Assembly: GCF_041051975.1 (NCBI RefSeq) | Contig: NZ_CP163435.1 | Span: forward strand, 9,640,501-9,704,500 | Direction: 5' to 3' | Source: Streptomyces sp. R21 | GTDB taxonomy: Bacteria > Actinomycetota > Actinomycetes > Streptomycetales > Streptomycetaceae | Length of the DNA: 64,000 bases | Part shown: in pieces, positions 51,016 through 60,258 of the stretch | Position numbering within the stretch: position 1 is the stretch's first letter | Layout of the letters: each line of letters opens with the position of its first letter | Position numbers and translations under genes: made by a program | The notes under the pieces: model-generated | Database searches by the model: none | Seen by the model: only the letters and a program-made list of their open reading frames with translations | What the model was told of the DNA's origin: nothing

Positions 51016-52461
51016 ATGGCGTCCTTGCGCGACCGACTGGCCGTCCCGGTCCTCGCGTTCGGCGGGATTCTCATGGCGGTCATGCAGACCGTGGTCGTGC
51101 CCCTGCTGCCTGACCTGCCCCGACTGACCGGCGCCTCCCCGGGCGCCGTGTCCTGGATGGTCACCGCCACGCTGCTGTCCGGCGCGGTCCTCACCCCGGT
51201 GCTCGGCCGCGCCGGCGACATGTACGGCAAGCGGAGGGTGCTGCTCGCGGCGCTCGGACTGATGACCCTGGGCTCGCTCCTGTGCGCCCTCACCTCCGAC
51301 ATCGGCATCCTCATCGCGGCCCGCGCGCTCCAGGGCGCGGCCGCCGCCGTCGTGCCCCTGTCGATCAGCATCCTGCGCGACGAACTCCCGCCGGAGCGCA
51401 CGGGATCCGCCGTGGCCATGATGAGCTCCACCGTGGGCATCGGCGCCGCACTCGGCCTGCCGCTCGCCGCACTGATCGTGCAGTACGCCAACTGGCACGT
51501 CATGTTCTGGGCGACGACCGCGCTCGGCGCGGCCGGACTGGCCCTGGCCTGGTGGGCGGTGCGCGAGTCGCCCGTCCGCGAACCGGGCCGCTTCGACACC
51601 CTCGGTGCACTGGGGCTCGCCGCCGGGCTGATCTGCCTCCTCCTCGGCGTCTCGCAGGGCGGCCAGTGGGGCTGGACCAGCGGGCGGATCCTCGGACTGT
51701 TCGGCGCCTGCGTCGTCGTACTGACCCTCTGGTGGATCCAGCAACTGCGCACCGAACGACCGCTGGTCGATCTGAAGCTGGCCGCCCGCCCCCGCGTCGC
51801 CCTCCCGCACCTGACCGCGCTGCTCACCGGATTCGCCTTCTACGCCAACTCGCTGGTCACCGCCCAGCTGGTGCAGGCGCCCAAGGCCACCGGCTACGGA
51901 CTGGGGCTGTCCATCGTGGCGACCGGCCTGTGCCTGCTGCCCGGCGGCGTCACCATGCTGCTGTTCTCGCCGGTCTCCGCACGCATCTCGGCCGCCCGCG
52001 GCCCACGCGTGACCCTGGCCCTCGGGGCCGCGGTCATCGCCCTCGGCTACGGCGTACGCGTCGCGGACAGCCGCGACCTGTGGGTCATCATCCTCGGCGC
52101 CACCGTGATATCCACCGGCACGACCCTGGCCTACTCCGCCCTGCCCACCCTGATCCTGCGCGCCGTACCGGCCGGGCAGACCGCGTCCGCCAACGGCGTC
52201 AACGTCCTGATGCGCACCATCGGCCAGGCCGTGTGCAGCGCCGCCGTCGCCGCCGTCCTCGTTCACCACACCGGCCTCGTCGCCGGCATCCCGGTGCCCA
52301 CCCTGCACGGCTACCTGCTGGCCTTCGCGATGGCGGGTACGGTCGCCCTGGTGGCCTGCGCCGCCGCCCTGGCCATCCCCGCCGACCCCGCCTCCCGCGA
52401 CACCCGACGCGCCCGCGGCCGTACGACAGCGCCCCACGACGAGGCGCTCGAAGGAGCCTGA
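51016..52461 (+). CDS. DHA2-type MFS multidrug exporter (14-helix)
   Basis: A 481-residue exporter of the 14-helix DHA2 branch. GDMYGKRRVLL is the helix 2-3 motif and ALQGAAAAVVPLSISIL the motif C region. Such pumps export dyes, quaternary compounds or self-made antibiotics. ATG 51016 follows GGAG at 5 nt; the open frame to 50944 runs into the operator. It is followed by a TetR gene 5 bp after its stop, forming one regulated operon. Confidence 0.9.
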   Translation: MASLRDRLAVPVLAFGGILMAVMQTVVVPLLPDLPRLTGASPGAVSWMVTATLLSGAVLTPVLGRAGDMYGKRRVLLAALGLMTLGSLLCALTSDIGILIAARALQGAAAAVVPLSISILRDELPPERTGSAVAMMSSTVGIGAALGLPLAALIVQYANWHVMFWATTALGAAGLALAWWAVRESPVREPGRFDTLGALGLAAGLICLLLGVSQGGQWGWTSGRILGLFGACVVVLTLWWIQQLRTERPLVDLKLAARPRVALPHLTALLTGFAFYANSLVTAQLVQAPKATGYGLGLSIVATGLCLLPGGVTMLLFSPVSARISAARGPRVTLALGAAVIALGYGVRVADSRDLWVIILGATVISTGTTLAYSALPTLILRAVPAGQTASANGVNVLMRTIGQAVCSAAVAAVLVHHTGLVAGIPVPTLHGYLLAFAMAGTVALVACAAALAIPADPASRDTRRARGRTTAPHDEALEGA

Positions 52462-52466
52462 GCACC

Positions 52467-53051
52467 GTGACCACCCCGCCCACCGGTCTCGCGGCCACCG
52501 CACCGCCGCGCCGCGACGCCGAGGCGACCAAAGCGGCCATCCTCCACGCGGCCCGCTACCTGCTCGCCCGGCACGCCCACACGGACATCACGCTCAAGGC
52601 CGTCGCCGACCGGGCGGGAGTGAGCCCGCCGCTGATCCTGAAGTACTTCGGGAACAAGGACGCGCTGTTCGCCCGGGTGATGTCCTTCGAGGCCGACGCC
52701 GATGCCCTGCTGGACGCGCCGATCGAGGAACTCGGCCGGCACATGGTGTGCCATCTGCTGGTCAGTCAGACCGAACAGGGCGCCGACCCCCTCCTGCGGA
52801 TCGTCTTCGCCCCGCTCCAGGGCGAGCAGGGCGACATCCTGCGCGCCAACTTCCGCACCCAGGTCAGCGACCGCCTCGCCCGCCGGCTGACCGGACCCGA
52901 CGCGGGCCTGCGCGCCGAACTCGCCGCAGGCGCCCTGCTCGGGCTCGGCGTGATGTACGGCATCGCGCGCGGCACCCACCTGCGGGCCACGGCCATCGAG
53001 GACATCACCGACCGCTACGCGCCGCTCGTACAGGCCCACCTGACGCCGTGA
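52467..53051 (+). CDS. TetR-family repressor
   Basis: A 194-residue TetR protein. The DNA-binding head (about 14-65) reads AILHAARYLLARHAHTDITLKAVADRAGVSPPLILKYF, followed by the ligand domain with the common actinobacterial C-terminus (GALLGLGVMYGIAR). GTG 52467 follows AAGGAG at 10 nt. It is the second gene of the exporter operon and is the likely ligand of the 48-bp double operator, so it would repress its own operon until an inducer binds. Confidence 0.9.
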   Translation: MTTPPTGLAATAPPRRDAEATKAAILHAARYLLARHAHTDITLKAVADRAGVSPPLILKYFGNKDALFARVMSFEADADALLDAPIEELGRHMVCHLLVSQTEQGADPLLRIVFAPLQGEQGDILRANFRTQVSDRLARRLTGPDAGLRAELAAGALLGLGVMYGIARGTHLRATAIEDITDRYAPLVQAHLTP

Positions 53052-53075
53052 ACCGCGGTGGCGTCCGGTCGGGGC

Positions 53076-55754
53076 TCAGATGAGCCAGAGCGAATGGCGG
53101 ATGCGCCTGGCTTCGGATCGCAGGGCCGCGGCCTCCTCGTGACCGCCGCGGGCGTCCGCGCAGTCCGCCAGATGTTCGTAGACCGCCATCAGCAGCGGGT
53201 GGTCATGGCCCAGCGCCTCCTTGAAGATGTCCTCGGCCTCGCGCAGCACATGCTCCGCGCGGGTGTGTTCCCCGGCGGCGCGCAGGACCGGCCCGAGCCG
53301 GGTCAGTGACTTGGCCCGATAGTGATGCCGTACGCCGTACTTCTCCGCGTAGATGGCGATGGCCTCTTCGAGCGTGCGGCGGGCTCTGTCGACGTGGCCC
53401 TGGGAGAGTTGCAGCGAACCGACCTTGTTGAGACAGGCTGCGTACTTGTGGGCCTCGGTCGCCCGGCGCTTCCGGTGTATTTCGAGGACCGGCATCAACA
53501 GGGCCTCTGCCCGGGCGAGTTGGTCGCGCTCTGTCCGGCGGAACCTGCGGATGCGCAGCGGATGACGGGTTCTGCGCGCGTGGGCGTGCGCCTCGTCGCC
53601 CAGCCGGCGGGTCACATCGGCCAGGAACTTCGCCACCTGTGCCGTCTCGAAGTCCTCGTTGCCGCGGTACTCCTGGAAGACGGAGAGCGCGTGGGTCAGT
53701 TTCGTGTGCGCCTTGTCGAGCTCGCCGCGGTCCTGGTCGACGATGCCGAGGTCACGTTCGATCATGGCGCGGAATACCACGAACTCGCTCAGCTCCTGGT
53801 TGCCCCGGTCGGGGACGAACTCCAACGCGCGCTGGTAGTTCTTCAGGGCGAGGGGCAGGCGGCCGGCGTTGCGGTAGATCATGCCGATCTCCTGCTCCGC
53901 CACGGCCCGGTCGAGGGTGTCCCACTCGGGCCCCTGCCGCTGGTAGATCTCCACCGCCGCGCGCACCGCCGTGCTTGCCTCCTCGAAGCGGTTGCGCTCG
54001 CGCATGATGCCGCCGAGCTGCCGCTGGCACCTCGCCTGGAGGAGCAGGAAGTCGGTGTCGCCGTCGTGGTCCTGGCACAGCCGCAGCGCCTCCCGGCACT
54101 CGGTCTCGCCGTCACCGAGCGAGGCCAGCAGGTAGTGCTGCCGCGCCACCGCCAGTTTGGCCGTGGCGTGCCGGAGCGGGCTGCCGAGCCCGATCCCGCA
54201 CAGGTCCGCCTCCTTCATGAACAGCGGCAGCGCGCTGCCCCATTCACAGCGTGTCTCCTGGTACACGCCCACCCGGTGCAGCAGCCGGGCCAGCGCCTCG
54301 GGATCCTGCGACGCCCCCAGGGCACTGTCCTTGCCGTCGAGCCACACGAGTTTGGCGATGGCCGCCTCTGCATGGGGCATCAGCCGCTCGCACTCGGCCC
54401 GCGACTCGAACTGGTCCGGTTCCGCCGGGAACCACGCCTCGACCAGCCGGGCCGCGGCCTGCGACCACGCCAGGCGGCCGCGAATGTCGAGCCGCTCGCG
54501 GATCAGCTCCTGCACGCGCGGATGCATCCCGTACGAGACGTGGCCGATGCGGCCCTCGTCGGTGCGGGTGAGCAGCGAGTGGGCTTCGAGGAGGCGCACC
54601 TCGCGGCTCAAGGCGGTCGGGTCGTTCAGCATCTCGCACAGCGTGGCGGGCACCACGGCACTGTGCTCGACTAGCTGCACCCTGCGGATGTCCTGGGACG
54701 CCAGGAAGGCGAAGAGCCGCAGCAGATCCACCGCCGCGGGTGAGGTCGCCGAGATCTCCTCGATGGCGAGCCGGAAGGTGTCCTCGTCGTTGGCCTTGCG
54801 CGGCAGGTCACGCAGGTACTCCTGCACGGTCACGCCCGCCTTGACGATGTGCGCCGCCGCCTGCTCCAGAGCCAACGGAAGCCAGCCGAGCTGCTCGCCC
54901 AGTGCGGTGAGGTCCGAAGCGTCCTTTCCGTCGGCGCTGCTGGTCCGCTGCTGCAGGAACTTCAGCCCCTCAGCCGGTGAGAAACCCCGGAGTTCGATGG
55001 GCAGCGCGCAGTGATCCTCCCAGCCGCCGGGACCCCGGGTGGTGATGAGCAGTTCGCCGCCGGCGCCGCTCAGGGATTCCAACTGCTCACGCACCACCGG
55101 GTCATCGGGTCGCGCGTCGTCGAATACGAGAAGCCAGCCGGGGTTCGCACGCAGCCAGTTGCACAGTTTCGTGAGGACGACGTTCTTGTTCGCCTGGTCG
55201 GGAATATTGAGGTGCCCCGCGAGTTCCAGCAAATCGGTGCGCAGGGTGTCCGGGCGGGAGGCGTTGAGCCACCAGGTGATGGTGTGCCGTTCGAGCTGCT
55301 TGCGCGCGTAGAAAACGGCCAGCTGGGACTTTCCGGCGCCGCTCTGCCCGTACATCACGCATACACGGGGCAGTGTGCCTCGCTGCTTTCGGCGCAGTAA
55401 TCCCTCACGGCTGCTCACGGGCCTGAGCGTCTTCGTGATCTGGTCGTGCTGGAATGCGCGTTCGGTGAAGTACTTCCCCAGCAGCGGGAGTTTGTGCGGG
55501 GGAGCCCCCAGCGGTCTGGCCAGGCCCGCGCCGATCGGCTCCCGGGAGCGGTCGTGGTAGTCCTTGACCGCGGCGGCTACGGCGACCAGCGCCGCCGCCC
55601 CACCCACGGCCCACCACAGCAGCGGCCCGCGCAGGTCGGTGGCTTTGACGACAATGCCCAGTGCGAGGGTGACGGCGGCGCTGACCCCTGAGAGGACGGC
55701 GATGACCGACCACGTACCTCTGGCGTTGCCCGGCCCTCCCCGCCGTACGGCCAT
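53076..55754 (-). CDS. Membrane-anchored NB-ARC/TPR (STAND) protein
   Basis: An 892-residue signal-transduction ATPase. Two membrane helices (about 15-36, 44-64) come first, then NB-ARC with P-loop GQSGAGKS (136-143), Walker B WLLVFDD and the GxP motif GWLPLALEQAAAH, then about 400 residues of TPR-like helices (EALRLCQDHDGDTDF, ALKNYQRALEF, ARRTLEEAIAIYAEKYGV). STAND proteins switch on by ATP-driven oligomerisation; many are regulators or defence sensors. ATG 55754 follows GGGGGAAG; ATG 55787 is an alternative. No effector domain is seen. Confidence 0.88.
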   Translation of the reverse strand: MAVRRGGPGNARGTWSVIAVLSGVSAAVTLALGIVVKATDLRGPLLWWAVGGAAALVAVAAAVKDYHDRSREPIGAGLARPLGAPPHKLPLLGKYFTERAFQHDQITKTLRPVSSREGLLRRKQRGTLPRVCVMYGQSGAGKSQLAVFYARKQLERHTITWWLNASRPDTLRTDLLELAGHLNIPDQANKNVVLTKLCNWLRANPGWLLVFDDARPDDPVVREQLESLSGAGGELLITTRGPGGWEDHCALPIELRGFSPAEGLKFLQQRTSSADGKDASDLTALGEQLGWLPLALEQAAAHIVKAGVTVQEYLRDLPRKANDEDTFRLAIEEISATSPAAVDLLRLFAFLASQDIRRVQLVEHSAVVPATLCEMLNDPTALSREVRLLEAHSLLTRTDEGRIGHVSYGMHPRVQELIRERLDIRGRLAWSQAAARLVEAWFPAEPDQFESRAECERLMPHAEAAIAKLVWLDGKDSALGASQDPEALARLLHRVGVYQETRCEWGSALPLFMKEADLCGIGLGSPLRHATAKLAVARQHYLLASLGDGETECREALRLCQDHDGDTDFLLLQARCQRQLGGIMRERNRFEEASTAVRAAVEIYQRQGPEWDTLDRAVAEQEIGMIYRNAGRLPLALKNYQRALEFVPDRGNQELSEFVVFRAMIERDLGIVDQDRGELDKAHTKLTHALSVFQEYRGNEDFETAQVAKFLADVTRRLGDEAHAHARRTRHPLRIRRFRRTERDQLARAEALLMPVLEIHRKRRATEAHKYAACLNKVGSLQLSQGHVDRARRTLEEAIAIYAEKYGVRHHYRAKSLTRLGPVLRAAGEHTRAEHVLREAEDIFKEALGHDHPLLMAVYEHLADCADARGGHEEAAALRSEARRIRHSLWLI

Positions 55755-56008
55755 CGCTTCCCCCGAATCTCCGCCCTGCGGGCCCACCGGCTATTTCAGC
55801 GCCGCTCAACCCGCAGTAAAGTCAACGAGCCTACAGTTTTCCCGTTATGTGTTTGTCGTAACCCGCTTGAGTGGAGCGGTAGTTGGCGGCGTGTGCGTGC
55901 GGGGAGGCAGTGAAACTGCGGTAGCGTCTTCCGCTCGCGGATGTGGATGTTCCGCCGTACTGCCCGGGGCTGCCCGAGCACGGTGGCCAGGGCAGGTCGG
56001 AGGCGGGC

Positions 56009-57214
56009 GTGGATCGTCACGTACAGGCGGAGAAGCCCGCACCGGGGTTGTCCATCGCCCTGGTGCACTGGGCTTTTCCGCCCACGGTGGGGGGCGTCGA
56101 GTCCCATCTGTGGTGGTACTCGCGGCTGCTGGCGAGCCAAGGGCACCGGGTCACGGTCTTCACCGGAACGCGCGATGCCCTGACACCCGGTCAACCCGGC
56201 GTCGAGGTGGTGCGGCATGAAGGGCTGGATCTGTCACGGACCGCCTCCGCGACCCCCGACGCCGAAGAGGATCTTCGCCTGTGGTTCGCGATGGAGCTGA
56301 AGCGGCGCGGAATTCGGCTCGTGCACGGCCATAATCTTCATCATTTCTCCACGGCTCCGGCGAAGGCGCTGTTGTCGCTGCGGGACGAATACGAACTTGT
56401 GCTCGTGCACACGTATCACAGCCTGTGGCGGGGCGAGGAGAACATTCTCGCCGCGAAGGCCTGCGGACAATGGGATGTGCATTTCGCGGTCTCGGACTTC
56501 CTTCGCGACGCATGTGCCGAGGAGTTGGGTATCAAGGACGTCCACCGCACCTATCTGGGCATCGATGTCGAGTCGTATCTCCGCGTACCCGAACTCAGTC
56601 ATACGGCAGGGACCCGGACCGGCACCGTACTCCTGCCCGCACGCCTGATTCCCGACAAGGGGGCGGAACTGGCGATCCGGGCGATCGGGCGTGTGGTCGC
56701 GAAGAACCCGGAACTGGACCCGCATCTCCTGTTGATGGACACCCCCGATTCGGTCGACTTCCACGGCGAGAAGGTGGGCTTCCGGAAGCACTTGGAAGGC
56801 CTGATCGCCGAAGCAGGTCTGGCCGGCCGGGTCGGCTTCGAGGAAGCCGGTGTCGAGCGGATGCCCGATCTCTATCGGCGGGCCCGTGTGGTGATTCATC
56901 CGTCGAGCTATGAGGAGCCGATGGGGCTCGCCCCGCTGGAGGCCATGTGCGCCGCACGTCCCGTGATCGCGACGCGGATGGGCGGACTGAGTGAATGCGT
57001 CGGAGAGGACGGCGTGTACGGCTACCTCGTGCCGGACCGGGACGTGGACAAACTGGCGCAGCGCATCGCGCAGTTGCTCTGTGACCCGGAGCTGGCGCGC
57101 CTCATGGGAAAGCGCGGAAGACAGCGCGTGGTCACGGAATTCGACCTGGCCGGGTGCTATGTGCCGGACATGCTGCGTGTGTACCGGAACAGGCTGGAAC
57201 CGCCGAACGATTAG
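56009..57214 (+). CDS. Glycosyltransferase family 4
   Basis: A 401-residue GT-B transferase. The N-domain starts SIALVHWAFPPTVGGVESHLW, typical of nucleotide-sugar transferases of family 4; the C-domain has LLPARLIPDKGAEL and the E-x7-E motif in YEEPMGLAPLEAMCAA. It moves a sugar with retention to a glycan or natural product. GTG 56009 follows GGAGG at 5 nt. It shares TTAG with the convergent debranching-type gene at its end. The acceptor is unknown. Confidence 0.9.
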   Translation: MDRHVQAEKPAPGLSIALVHWAFPPTVGGVESHLWWYSRLLASQGHRVTVFTGTRDALTPGQPGVEVVRHEGLDLSRTASATPDAEEDLRLWFAMELKRRGIRLVHGHNLHHFSTAPAKALLSLRDEYELVLVHTYHSLWRGEENILAAKACGQWDVHFAVSDFLRDACAEELGIKDVHRTYLGIDVESYLRVPELSHTAGTRTGTVLLPARLIPDKGAELAIRAIGRVVAKNPELDPHLLLMDTPDSVDFHGEKVGFRKHLEGLIAEAGLAGRVGFEEAGVERMPDLYRRARVVIHPSSYEEPMGLAPLEAMCAARPVIATRMGGLSECVGEDGVYGYLVPDRDVDKLAQRIAQLLCDPELARLMGKRGRQRVVTEFDLAGCYVPDMLRVYRNRLEPPND

Positions 57215-59355
57215 CCGGCACCCCTTGCCTCTCCCTCGCCGCGATCCGTTCGCCAGTCCCCGGGCAGGCCGAGGACCTCGACCGCGCCCGAGCGGTCGAC
57301 GTGCACGGACAGGACGTGGCCCGCCAGCCGCAGTCCCTCGACCTGCAGCGGAGGGAACAGCTCCGTGGGCAGCGGGCGCAGGCGCAGCCGGCGGCCCGGG
57401 GCGTCGGGCCGCAGCCCGAGGAACGCGGAGAGCAGGGCCACCCCTGCGGCGGCGGACCAGCCCTGGGGGCGGCAGGCTGCGGGGTAGGCCAGCGGGACCA
57501 GTGGAGAGCCCTTGACGCGGGCGTCGCCGCCGTAGAGCTCGGGCATGCGGTAGGCGAAGTGGGCCGCCGCGTCGAGGAGTCCGTCGGCGAGGGCGGCGGC
57601 CTCGCGATGGCAGCCCGCGTCGCACAGGCCCTGGATGGCGATGGCGGTGTCATGGGTCCACACCGAACCGCCGTGGTAGCTCAGCGGATTGAACCCGGGA
57701 ATAGCAGCGGACCGACTGCGCAGTCCCCAGCCGGAGTTGAGGTCGGGGTGGTCGAGCCAGGCGGCGACGTCCCGGCACTCCTGCGGGCTGAGGATGCCGG
57801 TGCCCAGCAGCTGGCCCATGTTGGAGGCGGGTCCGCTCACCGGACGCAGCTCACGGCCGACCGCGATGGCGACGTAGCGGCTCGCCGGGCCGTCGTCGAC
57901 CGTGATCCAGAAGGCCTCGGCGAACCGCTTCCGCAGCGTGTCCGCCCAGGTCCGCAAGGTGCTCGCCTCGTCGGGGCGCTGCCGCGCGGCGAGCAGGCCC
58001 GCGAGGCCGACGGCCGCCTGGTAGGCGTACCCCTGGACCTCGCACAGGGCCAGCGGCGGCGCGATGTGGGTCCCGGACGCGTCCCGGACCGCGTCCGCGC
58101 TGTCCTTCCAGGACTGATGGACGAGACCTCCGCGACGCGGGTAGTAGCGCAGCAGGCCGTCCTCGTCCCGCCCGCTGGTGTCGATCACCCATCGCATCGC
58201 CCGCTCGGCGTACGGCAGCAACGCGTCGACCTCGTGCTCGGGCAGACCCCAGCGCCAGGCTTCGACCAGGAGTGTCACGAACAGCGGGGTCGCGTCGACC
58301 GAGCCGTAGTAGCGCGAAGGCAGACTGAGACCGTGGCCGTGCTGGGAGTCGGCCGGGCGCAGCTCGTGCAGGATGCGGCCGGGAGCCTCCTCCCGCCATA
58401 CGTCGTTGACCTTGCCCTGGCGACGGGCCAGGGTCCACAGTGTGCCGCGGGCCAGCTCGGTGCCGAGCGGGAGCATCATGCGCGCGGCCCAGATGCTGTC
58501 CCGGCCGAAGAGGGTCAGGTACCAGGGGCAGCCCGCCGCGATGAAGCTGTCCTCGCGGCCGTCGCCGTTCGCCTCGGCCGAAGCGTCGACCAGCCGCAGG
58601 GCGCGCAGGTCGCCGAGGCCGCGCTGGACCAGCTCCTCCAGCCGCCGGTCCCCGGTCAGCGACGGCTCCAGCCAGGGGGCGGGTGTGCCGGGGGCGCGCG
58701 GATGGCCGTCCGGGGCGGGCACCGGACGGCCGGTGACCAGCAGCCGTATCTCCCAGGAGCTGCCGGCCGGAAGCGACACCTCGGACCATGTGAAGGTGCC
58801 GCCCTCGGGCCCGTCGGCGACCTGCGGGGCGGGGCCCTCGGCCCGTATCTGCGCGTGGCCGGTGCGGGAACGCCAGCCGAGCCCCGCTCCGTCCGCGGTG
58901 GCGGAGGTCGCCACCAGCCGTCGTGTGCGCCCACTCTTCACGTCGGAGATGTCGGCGAGGTCCGAGGCGACGGCGACCTCGATGCGCAGAACCCGGGGCA
59001 GGCTTCCGATGTTCTGTACGGTCACGGTCTCGCCGTGGCCCGCCTTGCGGATGCGTTCGATGATCACCGTCGGATCGTCGGTGCGGTCCCGGGGATCGCG
59101 GTGGACCGAGGTGAAGCGGACGACGTCCGGGCCCAGCGGCTGGACGCCGATCGGCTCCGGCTCATGGTCGTCGATCAGCAGGCACAACGTGTGCAGCAGC
59201 CGACGGTCGCGATCATAGAAGCCGTCGGCCCGCTGACCGCGGAGCTGTCCGTCGCGCGGGGAGGCCGCGAACGCCGGCGCCGAGACGCAGATGACGACAT
59301 CGTGCAAGAGCGGTTGCAGGGAACGTGCTCCGGGAGACTCCGCCGACTCGAACAT
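57211..59355 (-). CDS. Amylo-alpha-1,6-glucosidase/glycogen debranching-type enzyme
   Basis: A 714-residue enzyme. The N-terminal GDE_N domain (about 15-215: RADGFYDRDRRLLHTL) is followed by a GH-type (alpha/alpha)6 barrel with the acidic catalytic region DSFIAAGCPWYLTLFGRDSIWAARM and SVWTHDTAIAI. Proteins of this form hydrolyse alpha-1,6 or related glucans, but also act on other sugars. ATG 59355 follows GGGAAG at 8 nt. It is convergent with the glycosyltransferase and shares four bases. A role in storage or wall glycan is inferred. Confidence 0.88.
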   Translation of the reverse strand: MFESAESPGARSLQPLLHDVVICVSAPAFAASPRDGQLRGQRADGFYDRDRRLLHTLCLLIDDHEPEPIGVQPLGPDVVRFTSVHRDPRDRTDDPTVIIERIRKAGHGETVTVQNIGSLPRVLRIEVAVASDLADISDVKSGRTRRLVATSATADGAGLGWRSRTGHAQIRAEGPAPQVADGPEGGTFTWSEVSLPAGSSWEIRLLVTGRPVPAPDGHPRAPGTPAPWLEPSLTGDRRLEELVQRGLGDLRALRLVDASAEANGDGREDSFIAAGCPWYLTLFGRDSIWAARMMLPLGTELARGTLWTLARRQGKVNDVWREEAPGRILHELRPADSQHGHGLSLPSRYYGSVDATPLFVTLLVEAWRWGLPEHEVDALLPYAERAMRWVIDTSGRDEDGLLRYYPRRGGLVHQSWKDSADAVRDASGTHIAPPLALCEVQGYAYQAAVGLAGLLAARQRPDEASTLRTWADTLRKRFAEAFWITVDDGPASRYVAIAVGRELRPVSGPASNMGQLLGTGILSPQECRDVAAWLDHPDLNSGWGLRSRSAAIPGFNPLSYHGGSVWTHDTAIAIQGLCDAGCHREAAALADGLLDAAAHFAYRMPELYGGDARVKGSPLVPLAYPAACRPQGWSAAAGVALLSAFLGLRPDAPGRRLRLRPLPTELFPPLQVEGLRLAGHVLSVHVDRSGAVEVLGLPGDWRTDRGEGEARGAG

Positions 59356-59493
59356 GCAGCGGGGTCTTCCCTTTTCACGGTCCGGTCACGCGCTCCGGCG
59401 CCGCGGAACCCGCGCGCACCGAACAATTCGAGCCGGTGCGCGCACGGTCACCGCCGGGGGCGGCTTCGGGCGCCGACTCCCTTCCCCCGTTGC

Positions 59494-60120
59494 TCAGTTC
59501 ACGCCCTGCGGGCGGAACTGGATGCTGATGCGCGGCCCCGTGGCACGGGTCGACTTGGGCACGGCGTGCTCCCAGGTGCGCTGGCACGAGCCGCCCATCA
59601 CGATCAGGTCGCCGTGCCCCAGGGGGCGGCGCACGGTGTCCCCTCCGTGGCGTGGGCGCAGAAGCAGATCGCGGGGGGTTCCTACGGAGAGGATGGCGAC
59701 CATGGTGTCCTCCCGCGCGCCCCGGCCGATGCGGTCCCCGTGCCAGGCCACGCTGTCGCGGCCGTCGCGGTAGTAGCAGAGCCCGGCCGTGGTGAACGGT
59801 TCGCCGAGCTCGTCCGCGTAGTGCGCGCCGAGGGCGTCTCGCGCCTCGTCGAGGACCGGATGCGGCAGCGCGTCGCCCGCACGGTAATAGGCGAGCAGTC
59901 GCGGTACGGCCACCACCTGCTCGTACATCTGCCGCCGCTCCGCCCGCCAGGGCACCTCGTCGGCAAGCCGTGCGAACAAGGCGTCGGCGCCGTGAAGCCA
60001 GCCGGGCAGCAGGTCGATCCAGGCCCCGTCACCGAGCGGAGTGCGCCGCACCCCGTCCAGCGGGCCGAGGCCCAGCTCGTCGGTCTGGTCGAAGAGGGAG
60101 GCCTGGAGGTGCGTGGACAT
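59494..60120 (-). CDS. AlkB-like 2-oxoglutarate/Fe(II) dioxygenase
   Basis: A 208-residue AlkB. The iron triad is His and Asp in AWHGDRIG and His in TWEHAVPK; the 2-oxoglutarate Arg is in GPRISIQFR. It removes alkyl lesions (1meA, 3meC) from DNA by oxidation. LCYYRDGRDSV marks the substrate side, close to the actinobacterial AlkB group. ATG 60120 is the standard start (MSTHLQASLF). The gene is divergent from the secreted hydrolase. Confidence 0.92.
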   Translation of the reverse strand: MSTHLQASLFDQTDELGLGPLDGVRRTPLGDGAWIDLLPGWLHGADALFARLADEVPWRAERRQMYEQVVAVPRLLAYYRAGDALPHPVLDEARDALGAHYADELGEPFTTAGLCYYRDGRDSVAWHGDRIGRGAREDTMVAILSVGTPRDLLLRPRHGGDTVRRPLGHGDLIVMGGSCQRTWEHAVPKSTRATGPRISIQFRPQGVN

Positions 60121-60258
60121 GGGCCCAGCTTACCTCGTATTCGAATATGTGTTCCATGGAGGCTTTCCTGTGTTGTGCTGACGGGGGCTGGCTCCAGGCG
60201 GGATTCGGGGGATAGCCGCAGTGAGGTGGCAGGCGTCCACGGCCTAGCGTGCGATGGC

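Noticed and set aside
57154..60258. Very long forward open frame running into the secreted hydrolase (57154-61797, over 1500 codons)
   Set aside because: Only 60259-61797 has family similarity and a signal peptide. The upstream part is antisense to the debranching-type gene and AlkB, as expected in DNA of this GC content.
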